Below, piece after piece: positions 34,656-43,622 of a stretch of 64,000 bases of DNA. The stretch's first letter is position 1. Each line of letters begins with the position of its first letter. Made by a program: the position numbers and the translations under genes. Under the pieces are notes generated by a model. That model searched no databases. It was given only the letters and a program-made list of their open reading frames with translations, and was not told the DNA's origin. This DNA comes from Streptomyces sp. HPF1205. GTDB taxonomy: Bacteria > Actinomycetota > Actinomycetes > Streptomycetales > Streptomycetaceae. The DNA is taken from positions 358,721 through 422,720 of the forward strand of contig NZ_JAINVH010000002.1 of assembly GCF_020400825.1 (NCBI RefSeq), given 5' to 3'.

Positions 34656-35885
34656 TCAGTGCCCTGTCGCGGCGCTCTGTTTCAGTGCCCGCGCCAGGCG
34701 GGTCCCGGCGGCCGCCCGGGGCCCGCTGCCGTCGCGCCAGGTGCGCGAGGGGTGGACGGAGTTGGCGAGCAGCACCAGGAAGGCGCCGCTCGCCGGGTCG
34801 AGGACCAGGCTCGTCCCGGTGAAGCCGGTGTGGCCGACGGCGCCGCGCCCGGCGAGCTCGCCCATGAACCAGGGCCGGCCGGCGTCGAAGCCGAGCGGGG
34901 CGGCGCTTTTCCCGTCCGGGCCGGGCGCGGTGCCCAGCAGCAGCGCCGCGCAGGGAGCGGTGAGCAGTGCGCCGGCCGTCCCCTCGCCGGCGTCGAGCAG
35001 GGCGCGGGCGAACAGCGCCAGGTCCCAGGCGGTGGAGAACAGGCCGGCGTGCCCGGCGACGCCGCCCATGGCGTACGCGTTCTCGTCGTGGACCTCGCCG
35101 TGCACCATGCCGCGCTCCAGCTTGCCCCAGGGTGCGCGCTGGTCCTCCGTGGCGGCGATCCGCGGCAGCCAGGAGGCGGGCGGGTTGTAGCGGGTGGCGG
35201 TCATGCCGAGCGGCCCGGTGATGTCCTCGGCGATCAGCCGGTCCAAAGGCCGGCCGGTGACGCGCTCCAGCACGGTCTGGAGCAGCAGCAGGTTGAGGTC
35301 GGAGTAGAGGCGCGCGGTGCCGGGCGCGGCCAGCGGCTCCTCGGCGGCCAGCCGGGCGGCGCGCTCACGCGGGCCCGGCAGGTCGTACAGCGGCAGTTCG
35401 GGGCGCAGGCCCGAGGTGTGGGCGAGCAGGTGGCGGGCGGTGACGCCGTGCGCGGCGGCGGCCGTCAGCTCCGGCGCGTACCCGGCGACGGGCGCGTCGA
35501 GGTCGAGCGTGCCGCGCTCGGCCTGCTGGACGGCGGCGACGGCCGTGAAGAGCTTGGTCAGCGAGGCCAGGTCGACGACCGTGTCCGGCCGCATCGGCAC
35601 CCACCGCTCGCGCGGCAGATCCACCCCGCGGTCCGTGTGCTCGTCGTACCCGCCGTAGCGCACGGCCCAGCCCATGGCCTCGTGGAGGGCGACCACCGGC
35701 CCGCGCCCGGCCAGGACGACGGCGCCCGCGCACCAGGGGTGGGGGCTTCCGCCGCCGTCCGGGCCGCGGCCCGGCCCACCGGTTCCCGGTTCCAGCCACC
35801 GCGCCAGTTCCGGGACGATCCGGTTCAGCTCGTCGGTGTCGAGACCGGCCTCAGGGCAGGTACCTCTCGACAGCGGCGGCGCCAT
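34656..35885 (-). CDS. Serine hydrolase, beta-lactamase class C/esterase fold
   Basis: 409 residues. The nucleophile motif SLTK is at 108-111, YSDLN at 194-198 (the Tyr-x-Asn position) and HTGFTG near the C-terminus (KTG-equivalent). This fold covers D,D-peptidases, esterases and beta-lactamases; no signal peptide is seen, so a cytoplasmic esterase or amidase is likely. The ATG at 35885 lies inside the upstream small gene (35-bp overlap), with GGAGG just before it, implying coupling. Confidence 0.82.
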   Translation of the reverse strand: MAPPLSRGTCPEAGLDTDELNRIVPELARWLEPGTGGPGRGPDGGGSPHPWCAGAVVLAGRGPVVALHEAMGWAVRYGGYDEHTDRGVDLPRERWVPMRPDTVVDLASLTKLFTAVAAVQQAERGTLDLDAPVAGYAPELTAAAAHGVTARHLLAHTSGLRPELPLYDLPGPRERAARLAAEEPLAAPGTARLYSDLNLLLLQTVLERVTGRPLDRLIAEDITGPLGMTATRYNPPASWLPRIAATEDQRAPWGKLERGMVHGEVHDENAYAMGGVAGHAGLFSTAWDLALFARALLDAGEGTAGALLTAPCAALLLGTAPGPDGKSAAPLGFDAGRPWFMGELAGRGAVGHTGFTGTSLVLDPASGAFLVLLANSVHPSRTWRDGSGPRAAAGTRLARALKQSAATGH

Positions 35886-36057
35886 GCTCCTCCAATGCCT
35901 TGCGGGCCTTCTCGATCAGCTCCGGGGTCGGTTCGCGGCCGGAGAGCCGGACCAGGTCCTCCGGGTCCACGGCGTGCTCCGCCCCGGTGTGCAGGGTGCT
36001 GTCCGCGGTCTTGAAAGCCCACTTGCTCTCGTCCGGAACGTCGGACTTCGCTTCCAT
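35851..36057 (-). CDS. Small conserved hypothetical protein (68 aa)
   Basis: 68 mostly charged residues, MEAKSDVPDESKWAFKTAD to KARKALEEHGAAAVERYLP, predicted alpha-helical at the C-terminus. GGGAGGA precedes the ATG at good spacing. No known domain. It lies between the MFS exporter and the serine hydrolase on the same strand and overlaps the latter. Confidence 0.65.
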   Translation of the reverse strand: MEAKSDVPDESKWAFKTADSTLHTGAEHAVDPEDLVRLSGREPTPELIEKARKALEEHGAAAVERYLP

Positions 36058-36086
36058 CGGGTCCTCCCGGCGGTCACTGCGACGGT

Positions 36087-37508
36087 CTACGGTTCCTCCA
36101 CCGTACGCCGCCGCCGCAGGCAGAGCCCGACGAAGGCCGCCGCGGCCACGAGGACGCAGGTCAGCTGGGTCACCGCCATCGGAACCGCGGTGCCGTCGCC
36201 GGCCACGCCGCCCAGCGGCGCCACGATCGCGCCGATCAGGAAGCCCGAGGTACCGATCAGCGCGGACGCCGATCCCGCGGCGCGCTCGGTGCGCAGCAGC
36301 GCCAGCGTGTTCGTGGTCGGCAGCACCAGGCCCATCGCCGACATCAGCACGAACAGCGCGGCGGCGATCTGCCACAGCGAGGCCCGGCCGAACACCCCGG
36401 TGGTCAGCAGCACCAGCGCGGCCGAGGCGGCGCCGATGAGCGCCAGGCCCACCGCCAGCACCCGGTGCATGTCCACCCGGCCGATGAGCACCTTGCCGTT
36501 GAGCTGGCCGAAGCCGACGATGCCGACCGAGTTCAGGCCGAACAGCAGGCTGAAGGTCTGCGGCGAGGCCCCGTAGATGTCCTGGACGACGAAGGAGGAG
36601 GCCGACACGTAGGTGAACAGGGCCGCGAAGGCGAAGCTGCCGGCCAGGACGTACCCGGTGAAGACCCGGTCGGCGAGCAGCCCGCGCATCGCGCCGAACG
36701 TCCCGGAGAGCTGTCCCGCGTGCCGCCGCCGCGGTGGCAGGGTCTCGTGCAGGCAGCGCCACGCCACCACGGTGAGCAGGATCCCGATCACGGTGAGGAC
36801 CGCGAAGACGCCCCGCCAGTCGGTCAGCCGCAGGATCTGGCCGCCGAGGGTGGGCGCGACGATCGGCGCGACCCCGGAGATCAGCATCAGCGTGGAGAAG
36901 AAGCGCGCCATCGCCACGCCGTCGTACAGGTCGCGGACCACCGCGCGGGAGATCACGATGCCCGCCGAGCCGGCCAGGCCCTGGAGCAGCCGGACGGCGA
37001 TGAGCACCCCGGCCGACGGGGCGAAGACGCATGCGGCGGTGGCCAGCACGTAGACGGCCATGCCGGCCAGCAGGGGGCGGCGGCGCCCCCACCGGTCGCT
37101 GAGCGGACCGACGACGAGCTGGCCGAGCGCCATGCCGGCCAGGCACGCGGTGAGGGTGAGCTGGACGGTGGCCGGCGGGCTGTGCAGGGCGCGGGTGACC
37201 TGCGGCAGCGCCGGCAGGTACATGTCCATGGACAGCGGCGGCAGGGCGGTGAGTCCGCCCAGGACGAGGGTGACGAGCAGGCCGGCGCGGCGGGCGTCCC
37301 GGCCGGCGCCGGCGGCCTGGAGGGTCGGACCGGCCGGGACGGCCCGGCCGGTCCGGATGGCGCGGGCGGGTCCGGCCGCCTTGGCGGACCGGGTGATCTC
37401 ACCCGGGAGGGTCGTGGGGAATCCGGGGCCGGCGTCGTCGGCGGCTGCGATGGGGGCGGGCGGGGCGGTGGATCTGTGCGCGGGTATGGTCGGCCCGGCG
37501 TCCTGCAC
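36087..37508 (-). CDS. Bcr/CflA-type multidrug efflux MFS transporter
   Basis: 473 residues: an 80-residue hydrophilic leader, then 12 helices starting LLVTLVLGGLTALPPLSMDM, with MYLPALP and GPLSDRWGRRRPLL, the Bcr/CflA drug-resistance subfamily signatures (bicyclomycin, sulfonamide-type proton antiport). GTG at 37508 with GGAGAG seven bases upstream. Divergent from the Gfo/Idh/MocA gene with 95 bases between. Confidence 0.88.
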   Translation of the reverse strand: MQDAGPTIPAHRSTAPPAPIAAADDAGPGFPTTLPGEITRSAKAAGPARAIRTGRAVPAGPTLQAAGAGRDARRAGLLVTLVLGGLTALPPLSMDMYLPALPQVTRALHSPPATVQLTLTACLAGMALGQLVVGPLSDRWGRRRPLLAGMAVYVLATAACVFAPSAGVLIAVRLLQGLAGSAGIVISRAVVRDLYDGVAMARFFSTLMLISGVAPIVAPTLGGQILRLTDWRGVFAVLTVIGILLTVVAWRCLHETLPPRRRHAGQLSGTFGAMRGLLADRVFTGYVLAGSFAFAALFTYVSASSFVVQDIYGASPQTFSLLFGLNSVGIVGFGQLNGKVLIGRVDMHRVLAVGLALIGAASAALVLLTTGVFGRASLWQIAAALFVLMSAMGLVLPTTNTLALLRTERAAGSASALIGTSGFLIGAIVAPLGGVAGDGTAVPMAVTQLTCVLVAAAAFVGLCLRRRRTVEEP

Positions 37509-37603
37509 GGCAGCACTCTCCAGAGAAGTAGTTGAATCAGCGCCTATTCTCTCAGGGTCCGAGGGCGGCGAGAAACAGCTTTTGACACGAGGAGCGGGGC
37601 GGC

Positions 37604-38614
37604 ATGAGCGAGCGTTACACCAAGGTGCGCTGGGGGATCCTGGCGACCGGCGGAATCGCGGCGACCTTCACGGAGGCGCTGCAGACGATGCCCGACGCCG
37701 AGGTGGTGGCCGTCGCCTCGCGCCGCCCGGAGTCCGCGAAGGCCTTCGGCGAGCGGTACGGCATCGGCCGGACGTACGGCGACTGGGCGCGGCTCGCCGC
37801 CGACGACGAGGTGGACGTGGTGTACGTGGCCACCCCGCACTCCGCGCACCGGGCGGCGGCGGGCCTGTGCCTGGAGGCGGGCAAGCCCGTGCTGTGCGAG
37901 AAGGCGTTCACCCTCAACACGCGCGAGGCGCAGGAGCTGGTGGACCTCGCCCGGGGCCGCGGCCTGTTCCTGATGGAGGCGATGTGGACGTACTGCAACC
38001 CGCTGATCCGGCACATGGTCACGCTGGTCGCCGAGGGCGCGGTCGGTGAGGTGCGGCACGTGTCCGCGCACTTCGGCTTCTCCGGCGTCTTCGGGCCCAC
38101 CCACCGGCTGCGCGACCCGGCGCAGGGCGGCGGCGCGCTGCTCGACCTGGGCGTCTACCCGGTCTCCTTCGCCCACCTCTTCCTGGGCGAGCCGGACCAC
38201 GTGGCCGCCTGGGCCCACCTGACCCCCGAGCGGGTCGACGAGAACACCACGATCTCGCTCGGCTGGAACAGCGGCGCCGTCGCCTCGCTGAGCTGCTCCA
38301 TCACCGCCGACACGGGCGCGCCCGCGGTGGTGGCGGGCACCGGCGGCCGGATCGAGATCCCTGACGGCTTCTTCCACGCCGACCGCTTCGTGCTGCACCG
38401 CCCGGGCCACGCGCCCCACACCGTGCACCTGTCCGACGTCCACCCCGACCCCGACCGCTCCACCATGCGGCACGAGGCGGCCGAGGTCGCGCGCTGCCTG
38501 CGCGCGGGCCTGACCGAGTCCCCCCTCGTCCCGCTGGACGGTTCGCTGGCGGTCATGCGCACCCTGGACGCGATCCGCGACCGCGTCGGAGTGCGCTACC
38601 CGGGCGTCGACTGA
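37604..38614 (+). CDS. Gfo/Idh/MocA-family oxidoreductase
   Basis: 336 residues. WGILATGGIAATF is the dinucleotide-binding motif, GKPVLCEKAFTLN holds the conserved EKP-like Lys, and GGALLDLGVYPVSFA marks the substrate domain. It acts as an NAD(P)-dependent sugar or inositol dehydrogenase; substrate unknown. GAGGAGCGG precedes the ATG. Confidence 0.9.
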   Translation: MSERYTKVRWGILATGGIAATFTEALQTMPDAEVVAVASRRPESAKAFGERYGIGRTYGDWARLAADDEVDVVYVATPHSAHRAAAGLCLEAGKPVLCEKAFTLNTREAQELVDLARGRGLFLMEAMWTYCNPLIRHMVTLVAEGAVGEVRHVSAHFGFSGVFGPTHRLRDPAQGGGALLDLGVYPVSFAHLFLGEPDHVAAWAHLTPERVDENTTISLGWNSGAVASLSCSITADTGAPAVVAGTGGRIEIPDGFFHADRFVLHRPGHAPHTVHLSDVHPDPDRSTMRHEAAEVARCLRAGLTESPLVPLDGSLAVMRTLDAIRDRVGVRYPGVD

Positions 38615-38650
38615 CCCGCGCCCGCCCGGTCCCAAGGGCGCGCCGGACGC

Positions 38651-38968
38651 TCAGGCGACGGCGGCGCCGTGCCCGTCGGCCACGCCCGCGATCCGGCCGG
38701 CCAGCTCGAAGTCCTTCCCGGTGAGCCGGCCGCCGGCCGCGTGCGTGGTGATGGCGACGGCGAGCGTGTCGTAGCCGAGCGTCAGGTCCGAGTGGTGGTT
38801 CAGCTCGTCCTGGATGCCGGCGATGTGCAGCGCGAAGATGGCGGCGGGCAGGTGCGCCAGCCGGTAGGCGCACCTCAGGGTGCGGCCGTCGTCCGACAGG
38901 CCCCATCCGGGCAGCCGCGCGAGCCGTTCCTCGATCTCCGCGGGCGGCAGGGGCTCGGCGTACGGCAT
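38651..38968 (-). CDS. Pterin-4-alpha-carbinolamine dehydratase
   Basis: 105 residues. [20 protein letters not shown] followed by TTHAAGGLTxxD-type spacing contains the catalytic His-His and distal His of the PCD/DCoH family, which dehydrates 4a-hydroxytetrahydrobiopterin to recycle pterin cofactors. Full family length. GGAGG lies six bases before the ATG. Its partner hydroxylase is not in the window. Confidence 0.9.
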   Translation of the reverse strand: MPYAEPLPPAEIEERLARLPGWGLSDDGRTLRCAYRLAHLPAAIFALHIAGIQDELNHHSDLTLGYDTLAVAITTHAAGGRLTGKDFELAGRIAGVADGHGAAVA

Positions 38969-39134
38969 CACGTACCTCCATCGGGCGCCACGGGCAGCAA
39001 GCGGGCCGCGCCCGGCGGGAAGCCCGGGCAGGAGCCCGGTGGGCCGCCGGCGGGTGGGGCCCACCGCCATCCGTACCACGCCGCGGGCCCGCGCGCACCG
39101 GAACCCGGCGCGGCGTCGCCTACCCTGCGAAGCC

Positions 39135-39884
39135 ATGACCGACGACTCCCCGAAGATCGCGATCGTGACCGGCGCGGGCAGCGGCATCGGCCGTGCCGTG
39201 GCGGTCGAACTGGCCGCCGCCGGCTGGACGGTGGCCCTGGCCGGCCGCCGCCCCGACCCGCTGCAGGAGACCGCCTCGCTGGCGCCCGGCTCCTTCGCCG
39301 TGCCCTGCGACGTCACCCGCCCGGGGGATGTCGCGGCGCTGTTCTCCGCGGTACGCAGGCGGTGCGACCGCCTGGACCTGCTGTTCAACAACGCGGGCGC
39401 CGCGGGCCCGGCGGTCCCGCTGGAGGAGCTGGAGTACGAGCGGTGGCGCGCGGTGGTGGACGTCAACCTGCACGGCGCCTTCCTGTGCGCGCAGGCCGCG
39501 TTCCGCCGGATGAAGGAGCAGGAGCCGCGGGGCGGGCGGATCATCAACAACGGCTCGGTGTCGGCGCACGTGCCGCGCCCGCACAGCATCGCCTACACCG
39601 CGACCAAGCACGCGGTCACCGGCCTGACCAAGTCCCTGTCCCTGGACGGGCGGCCGTACCGCATCGCCTGCGGCCAGATCGACATCGGCAACGCGGCCAC
39701 CGACCTGACCAACCGTATGCGAGCCGGGATCCTGCAGCCCAACGGCACGACCGCGGTCGAACCGGTGATCGACGTCGCCGACGTGGCGCGTACGGTCCGG
39801 CACATGGCCGAGCTGCCGCTGGAGGCCAACGTCCAGTTCGCGACGGTGATGGCGACCACGATGCCGTACATCGGCCGGGGCTGA
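39135..39884 (+). CDS. Short-chain dehydrogenase/reductase
   Basis: 249 residues. [16 protein letters not shown] (cofactor motif), NNAG, and the catalytic set Ser (NNGSVSAH), Tyr and Lys in YTATKHA are complete. Cytoplasmic NAD(P)-dependent oxidoreductase; substrate not predictable. TACCCT (39121-39126) lies 8 bases upstream of the ATG and no Shine-Dalgarno sequence is seen, so probably leaderless. Confidence 0.9.
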   Translation: MTDDSPKIAIVTGAGSGIGRAVAVELAAAGWTVALAGRRPDPLQETASLAPGSFAVPCDVTRPGDVAALFSAVRRRCDRLDLLFNNAGAAGPAVPLEELEYERWRAVVDVNLHGAFLCAQAAFRRMKEQEPRGGRIINNGSVSAHVPRPHSIAYTATKHAVTGLTKSLSLDGRPYRIACGQIDIGNAATDLTNRMRAGILQPNGTTAVEPVIDVADVARTVRHMAELPLEANVQFATVMATTMPYIGRG

Positions 39885-39953
39885 GGCCGCGGGCGGGGAC
39901 GGCCCCGGGGGCGGTACGGGAATGCGCCCGGCCGCGTTCGGGTTCGCTTCGGC

Positions 39954-40850
39954 ATGACGACTTCCGGCCGTACCGTGCCCGAAACCGAGCCGCCCGCGCC
40001 GTCCGGCGGCGACGACGCCCCCGCGGTCCTGCGCTACACCGCCTTCTCCACCGACCCGGCCGGCGGCAACCTCGCGGGAGTGGTGCTGGACGCCTCCCGT
40101 CTCGACGAGGCGCGGATGCTGGCGATCGCCGCCGAAGTGGGCTACTCGGAGACCGCGTTCGTCACCGCGGCCGACGGCCGCACCCTGGACGTGCGCTACT
40201 TCAGCCCGAAGGCCGAGGTGGCCTTCTGCGGCCACGCCACGGTCGCCGCCGCGGTGGCCACGGCCGAGCGGACCGGCCCGGGCGACCTGCTGTTCCGCAC
40301 CCGGGCGGGCGAGGTCCCGGTCACCGTCGAGGCCGGCCCCGACGGCATCCTGCGGGCCACCCTCACCAGCGTGGAGCCGCACACGGAACCGGTCGCCGAC
40401 GCCGTGCTCACCGAGGCGCTGGCCGCGCTGCGCTGGCCGGCCGGCGACCTCGACCCGGCCTTCCCGCCGCGTATCGCGTACGCGGGCAACCGCCACCTGG
40501 TGCTGGCCGCCGCCGACCGCGCCCGCCTCGCCGACCTCGACTACGACTACGACCGGCTCACCGCCCTGATGACCTCCCTGGACCTGACCACCGTCCAGCT
40601 CGTGTGGCGGGAGAGCGCCGCCGTGTACCACGTACGCGACCCGTTCCCGGTCGGCGGTGTGGTCGAGGACCCGGCAACCGGAGCGGCGGCCCTCGCCTTC
40701 GGCGCGTACCTGCGCGAACTCGGTCCCGTACCGGCCCACCTCACCCTCCACCAGGGCGAAGACCTGGGCCGCCCCGGCGTCCTGCACGTCGAGCTGCGCC
40801 CCGGCGACACCCGGGTGCGGGTCTCGGGCGCGGCGGTGGCGATCGGCTGA
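39954..40850 (+). CDS. PhzF-family isomerase/epimerase-like protein
   Basis: 298 residues. VLRYTAFSTDPAGGNLAGVV, a Glu in GYSETAFV (the PhzF catalytic Glu position), YFSPKAEVAFCGHATVA and VVEDPATGAAA are family hallmarks of the two-lobed diaminopimelate-epimerase fold. Function uncertain outside phenazine biosynthesis. Sixty-nine bases separate it from the SDR gene; co-transcription is possible. Confidence 0.9.
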   Translation: MTTSGRTVPETEPPAPSGGDDAPAVLRYTAFSTDPAGGNLAGVVLDASRLDEARMLAIAAEVGYSETAFVTAADGRTLDVRYFSPKAEVAFCGHATVAAAVATAERTGPGDLLFRTRAGEVPVTVEAGPDGILRATLTSVEPHTEPVADAVLTEALAALRWPAGDLDPAFPPRIAYAGNRHLVLAAADRARLADLDYDYDRLTALMTSLDLTTVQLVWRESAAVYHVRDPFPVGGVVEDPATGAAALAFGAYLRELGPVPAHLTLHQGEDLGRPGVLHVELRPGDTRVRVSGAAVAIG

Positions 40851-41031
40851 CACGTGCGGTGACCGGGAAGGTTCACCGGTTCGCGCCCCCTCCGGCACGG
40901 TGGCTGGGAGGTGCCCACCAGGCAACGGCGCCTCCCCCTGCCTGCGGCGGGAGCAACGCCACCTGCCCGCGCGGGGGCACCCCAGCACCGGGCGCCGCTC
41001 CCTGGCGGGCAAACCTTGGCCGGCCCCGCAC

Positions 41032-41832
41032 CTACGCCTGTGCGCCTCCCGGTACCACCGCCGCGTCGAGCAGCGGGCCGAGTTCGCGGGCGACGGTGGT
41101 CAGGGCGCGCGCGTCGCATTCGGCGCGGGCGATCAGCAGCGCTCCTTCGAGGGAGCTGATCATGAGGGTGGCCAGGGCCGGGGCGCGTCCGGCCGGGACG
41201 CCCATGCCGGTCAGGGCCTCGGCGACGGGCGCGGCCCAGGTGGCGAAGGCGCCGGCGGCCGCGGCCCTGGTGGACTCGGCGGTCCGCGACCGGTCCACGG
41301 TGGCCGCGGCCACCGGGCACCCCGCGCCGAAGCCCGCGGCCCGGAACTCCTCCGTCCACTGCCCCACCATGCCGGCGAACAGTCCCGAGGGGGTCGGCTG
41401 GTCCATGGCGGCCATGAAGCGCGCGACGCGCTTGCCCGCGTACCGCCCGGCCCAGGCGACGGCCTCGTTGACCAGTTGCTCCTTGCCGCCCGGGAAGTAG
41501 TGCTGGAGCGAGCCGCGCGGCGCCCGCGCGTGGGCGGCGACCTCGCGCATCCCGGTGGCGCCGACGCCGTCGCGGCGGATGAGCTGGGCCGCGCTGAAGA
41601 CCATGCGCTCGCGCGGCCCGTACGCGGCCTCGGGGGCCGCCGCGGAGGGCCCGGACGCCCCGGAAGGCTCGGACCCCGCGGGCGGGCCGGGCACCCGTGG
41701 GGCCTGCGGCGCCTGCGGTTCCTCGGACCGCCCGGGCGTTCCGGGTTCCTCGGACCGCCCGGGCTCCCCTGGCCGCGCGGGCCCCTCGCCCGGGACCGTT
41801 TCCGTGCCCCCGCCGGTCACCGGTCCGGTCAT
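41032..41832 (-). CDS. TetR-family transcriptional regulator
   Basis: 266 residues. A 70-residue Pro/Glu/Ser low-complexity leader ([14 protein letters not shown] repeats) precedes the helix-turn-helix [20 protein letters not shown]. The C-domain is of the LmrA/YxaF type ([10 protein letters not shown]). It follows the GNAT gene by 32 bases on the same strand and probably binds the two TATGAC-N4-GTCATA sites at 42434-42476, controlling its own unit and the divergent dehydrogenase. Confidence 0.88.
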   Translation of the reverse strand: MTGPVTGGGTETVPGEGPARPGEPGRSEEPGTPGRSEEPQAPQAPRVPGPPAGSEPSGASGPSAAAPEAAYGPRERMVFSAAQLIRRDGVGATGMREVAAHARAPRGSLQHYFPGGKEQLVNEAVAWAGRYAGKRVARFMAAMDQPTPSGLFAGMVGQWTEEFRAAGFGAGCPVAAATVDRSRTAESTRAAAAGAFATWAAPVAEALTGMGVPAGRAPALATLMISSLEGALLIARAECDARALTTVARELGPLLDAAVVPGGAQA

Positions 41833-41864
41833 CGCCGCGGTCTCCCTCCTGCGAGCAGCCGGTG

Positions 41865-42449
41865 TCAGAGCAGTCGGTAGACGCCGGTACGGGCGTCGCG
41901 GGTCACGCTGCCGCCCACCATCACCAGTTCCGGACGGCGCCCGAGCGCCGCGAGCAGCGCGGCCCGGTGTGGCAGGACGGAGGCGGCCACCCGCGTGACA
42001 CCGCGGTCGCGGGCCCGCGTCAGCAGCGTACCCGTCATGGCGCCGCCCAGCCCGCGCCGCTGCCAGTCGTCGGCGACCAGGACGGCGAGCTCCGCGACCC
42101 GGTGACCGCCGCTCCCGTCCCCCTCTTCGTGGGGGCGCGCGACCAGGCCGGCCAGGCCGACGGGCCGGGAGCGGTCGCCGCGGTGCCCGACGACGGCGTC
42201 GTGGAGGTCGGGCCGGCCGGCGAGGGCGTCGTCGACGTACGGCCGCGGGAACGCGCGCGGCAGGCCGAAGAACCGCAGCCGCACGGTCTCCGGCGAGCAG
42301 CTCGCGAACAGCGCCTCCAGGCCCGCGCGGTCCCGCGGGCCGGCCGGCTCGACGTACCACCGCCCACCGGGCCCGCGCGGGCCGCCGGACGCGCCGGACG
42401 CGTCAAAGGCGTCGGATCCGGGAGCACCACTTCCTATGACCACTGTCAT
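41865..42449 (-). CDS. GNAT-family N-acetyltransferase
   Basis: 194 residues. Acetyl-CoA motif A is [25 protein letters not shown] and YVDDAL are typical of actinobacterial GNATs. The ATG at 42449 lies inside a TetR-type operator and has no ribosome-binding site, so either the transcript is leaderless (CATAAT lies 9 bases upstream on this strand) or translation starts at a downstream codon such as the third (GTG). The first 30 residues are low complexity. Confidence 0.82.
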   Translation of the reverse strand: MTVVIGSGAPGSDAFDASGASGGPRGPGGRWYVEPAGPRDRAGLEALFASCSPETVRLRFFGLPRAFPRPYVDDALAGRPDLHDAVVGHRGDRSRPVGLAGLVARPHEEGDGSGGHRVAELAVLVADDWQRRGLGGAMTGTLLTRARDRGVTRVAASVLPHRAALLAALGRRPELVMVGGSVTRDARTGVYRLL

Positions 42450-42451
42450 AG
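42434..42451. promoter_or_regulatory. TetR-type operator 1, CTATGAC-CACT-GTCATAG
   Basis: A perfect 7-bp dyad with a 4-base spacer. It overlaps the annotated GNAT start codon. Shares TATGAC-N4-GTCATA with operator 2, 26 bp away centre to centre. Confidence 0.8.
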
Positions 42452-42460
42452 GACCAGTAT

Positions 42461-42476
42461 TATGACGACCGTCATA
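42461..42476. promoter_or_regulatory. TetR-type operator 2, TATGAC-GACC-GTCATA
   Basis: A perfect 6-bp dyad with a 4-base spacer, identical in its arms to operator 1. It lies between the divergent GNAT/TetR unit and the dehydrogenase. The ATG within it on the plus strand is in frame with the dehydrogenase but is more likely part of the operator than a start. Confidence 0.8.
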
Positions 42477-42542
42477 GAACGGCAAGCCGCGGCGGGCGCG
42501 CGGGCGGCGGGGCGACTCCCCGGGAGCAGAAGGCGGTGCGGC

Positions 42543-43436
42543 ATGGAGATCGGTTTCCTCGGCCTCGGCATCATGGGCCGGCCCATGGCCCTCAATCTGG
42601 CCCGCGCGGGCACACCCCTCACCGTCTGGAACCGGACCGCCGGGCGCGCCGAACCGCTGCGCGCCGCCGGCGCCCGGGTGGCGGCCGGTCCCGCGGAGGT
42701 GTTCGAGCGCGCCGGAACCGTCCTCCTGATGCTCGCCGACGAGGCGGCCGTGGACGGCGTGCTGGGCCGGGGCACCCCGGCCTTCGCCGCCATGGTCGCC
42801 GGGCACACCGTGGTGCACATGGGCACGACCGCGCCCGCGTACTCCCGCCGTCTGGAGGCCGATGTCCGCGCGGCCGGCGGGACTTACGTCGAGGCGCCCG
42901 TCTCGGGTTCCCGCCGCCCCGCCGAGGACGGGCACCTGGTGGGGATGCTCGCCGGGCCGCGCGAGGCGGTCGACGAGGTGGCGGCGCTGCTGAAGCCGGT
43001 GTGCGCCGCGACGTTCGCCTGCGGGGACGCGGCTCCGGCGGCGCTGCTGATGAAGCTCGCCGTCAACCTCTACCTGATCACCAGCGTCACCGGCCTCACC
43101 GAGGCCTTCCACTTCGCCGAGCGGCACGGCCTCGACACCGACCGGTTCCTCGCCGTCCTCGACGCCGGGCCGCTCGCCAGCGCCACGACCCGGGTGAAGG
43201 CCCCCAAGCTCCGGGCCCGCGACTTCACCGCCCAGGCCGCGGCCCTCGACGTCCTGAAGAACACCCAGCTCATCGCCGAGGCCGCCATGGACGCGGGACT
43301 CGCCGCCCCACTCCTGGACGTCTGCCACGACCTGTTCACCGAGACCGTCCGCCAAGGCCACGAGGCCGGCGACATGGTGGCCGTGCTGCACGCGATCGAG
43401 GCCCGCACCGATCGCGGAACGCGGCCCGAGGGCTGA
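42543..43436 (+). CDS. NAD(P)-dependent oxidoreductase, 3-hydroxyisobutyrate dehydrogenase family
   Basis: 297 residues. [20 protein letters not shown] (nucleotide binding), [15 protein letters not shown] (substrate) and LMKLAVNLY with the catalytic Lys identify the 6-phosphogluconate/3-hydroxyisobutyrate dehydrogenase superfamily. Substrate unknown. ATG 42543 is chosen because the family alignment begins there and AGAAGG precedes it. Probably repressed by the divergent TetR regulator. Confidence 0.88.
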   Translation: MEIGFLGLGIMGRPMALNLARAGTPLTVWNRTAGRAEPLRAAGARVAAGPAEVFERAGTVLLMLADEAAVDGVLGRGTPAFAAMVAGHTVVHMGTTAPAYSRRLEADVRAAGGTYVEAPVSGSRRPAEDGHLVGMLAGPREAVDEVAALLKPVCAATFACGDAAPAALLMKLAVNLYLITSVTGLTEAFHFAERHGLDTDRFLAVLDAGPLASATTRVKAPKLRARDFTAQAAALDVLKNTQLIAEAAMDAGLAAPLLDVCHDLFTETVRQGHEAGDMVAVLHAIEARTDRGTRPEG

Positions 43437-43560
43437 GGCCCGGCCCGAACCCGCGGCCCGGCCCAAACCCTAGGCCAGGCCCGAACGCTGAGGCCCGGTC
43501 CGTACCCGGGACCCGTCCCAAGCCCGAGGCCCGGCCCGACCCAGGACCCGGCTCGCACGC
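43437..43560. repeat. Degenerate ~17-bp tandem repeats
   Basis: About six imperfect units of AGGCCCGGCCCGAACCC type fill the gap between the dehydrogenase and the LD-carboxypeptidase gene. No gene or dyad of note. Confidence 0.65.
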
Positions 43561-43622
43561 CGAGGCGCGCCGGCGCCGAAACCCGCGTGCTCCCGCCGGC
43601 CGCGGCCTCCTAAGCTCGCCGC

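Noticed and set aside
40851..41031. Structured RNA or riboswitch after the PhzF gene
   Set aside because: Several short GC dyads exist, but no recognisable riboswitch core and no downstream gene on that strand.
42462..42542. Longer dehydrogenase start (MTTVIERQ) from the ATG inside operator 2
   Set aside because: The ATG is a by-product of the TATGAC palindrome, the extra residues are not part of the family, and the ATG at 42543 has a ribosome-binding-like site.
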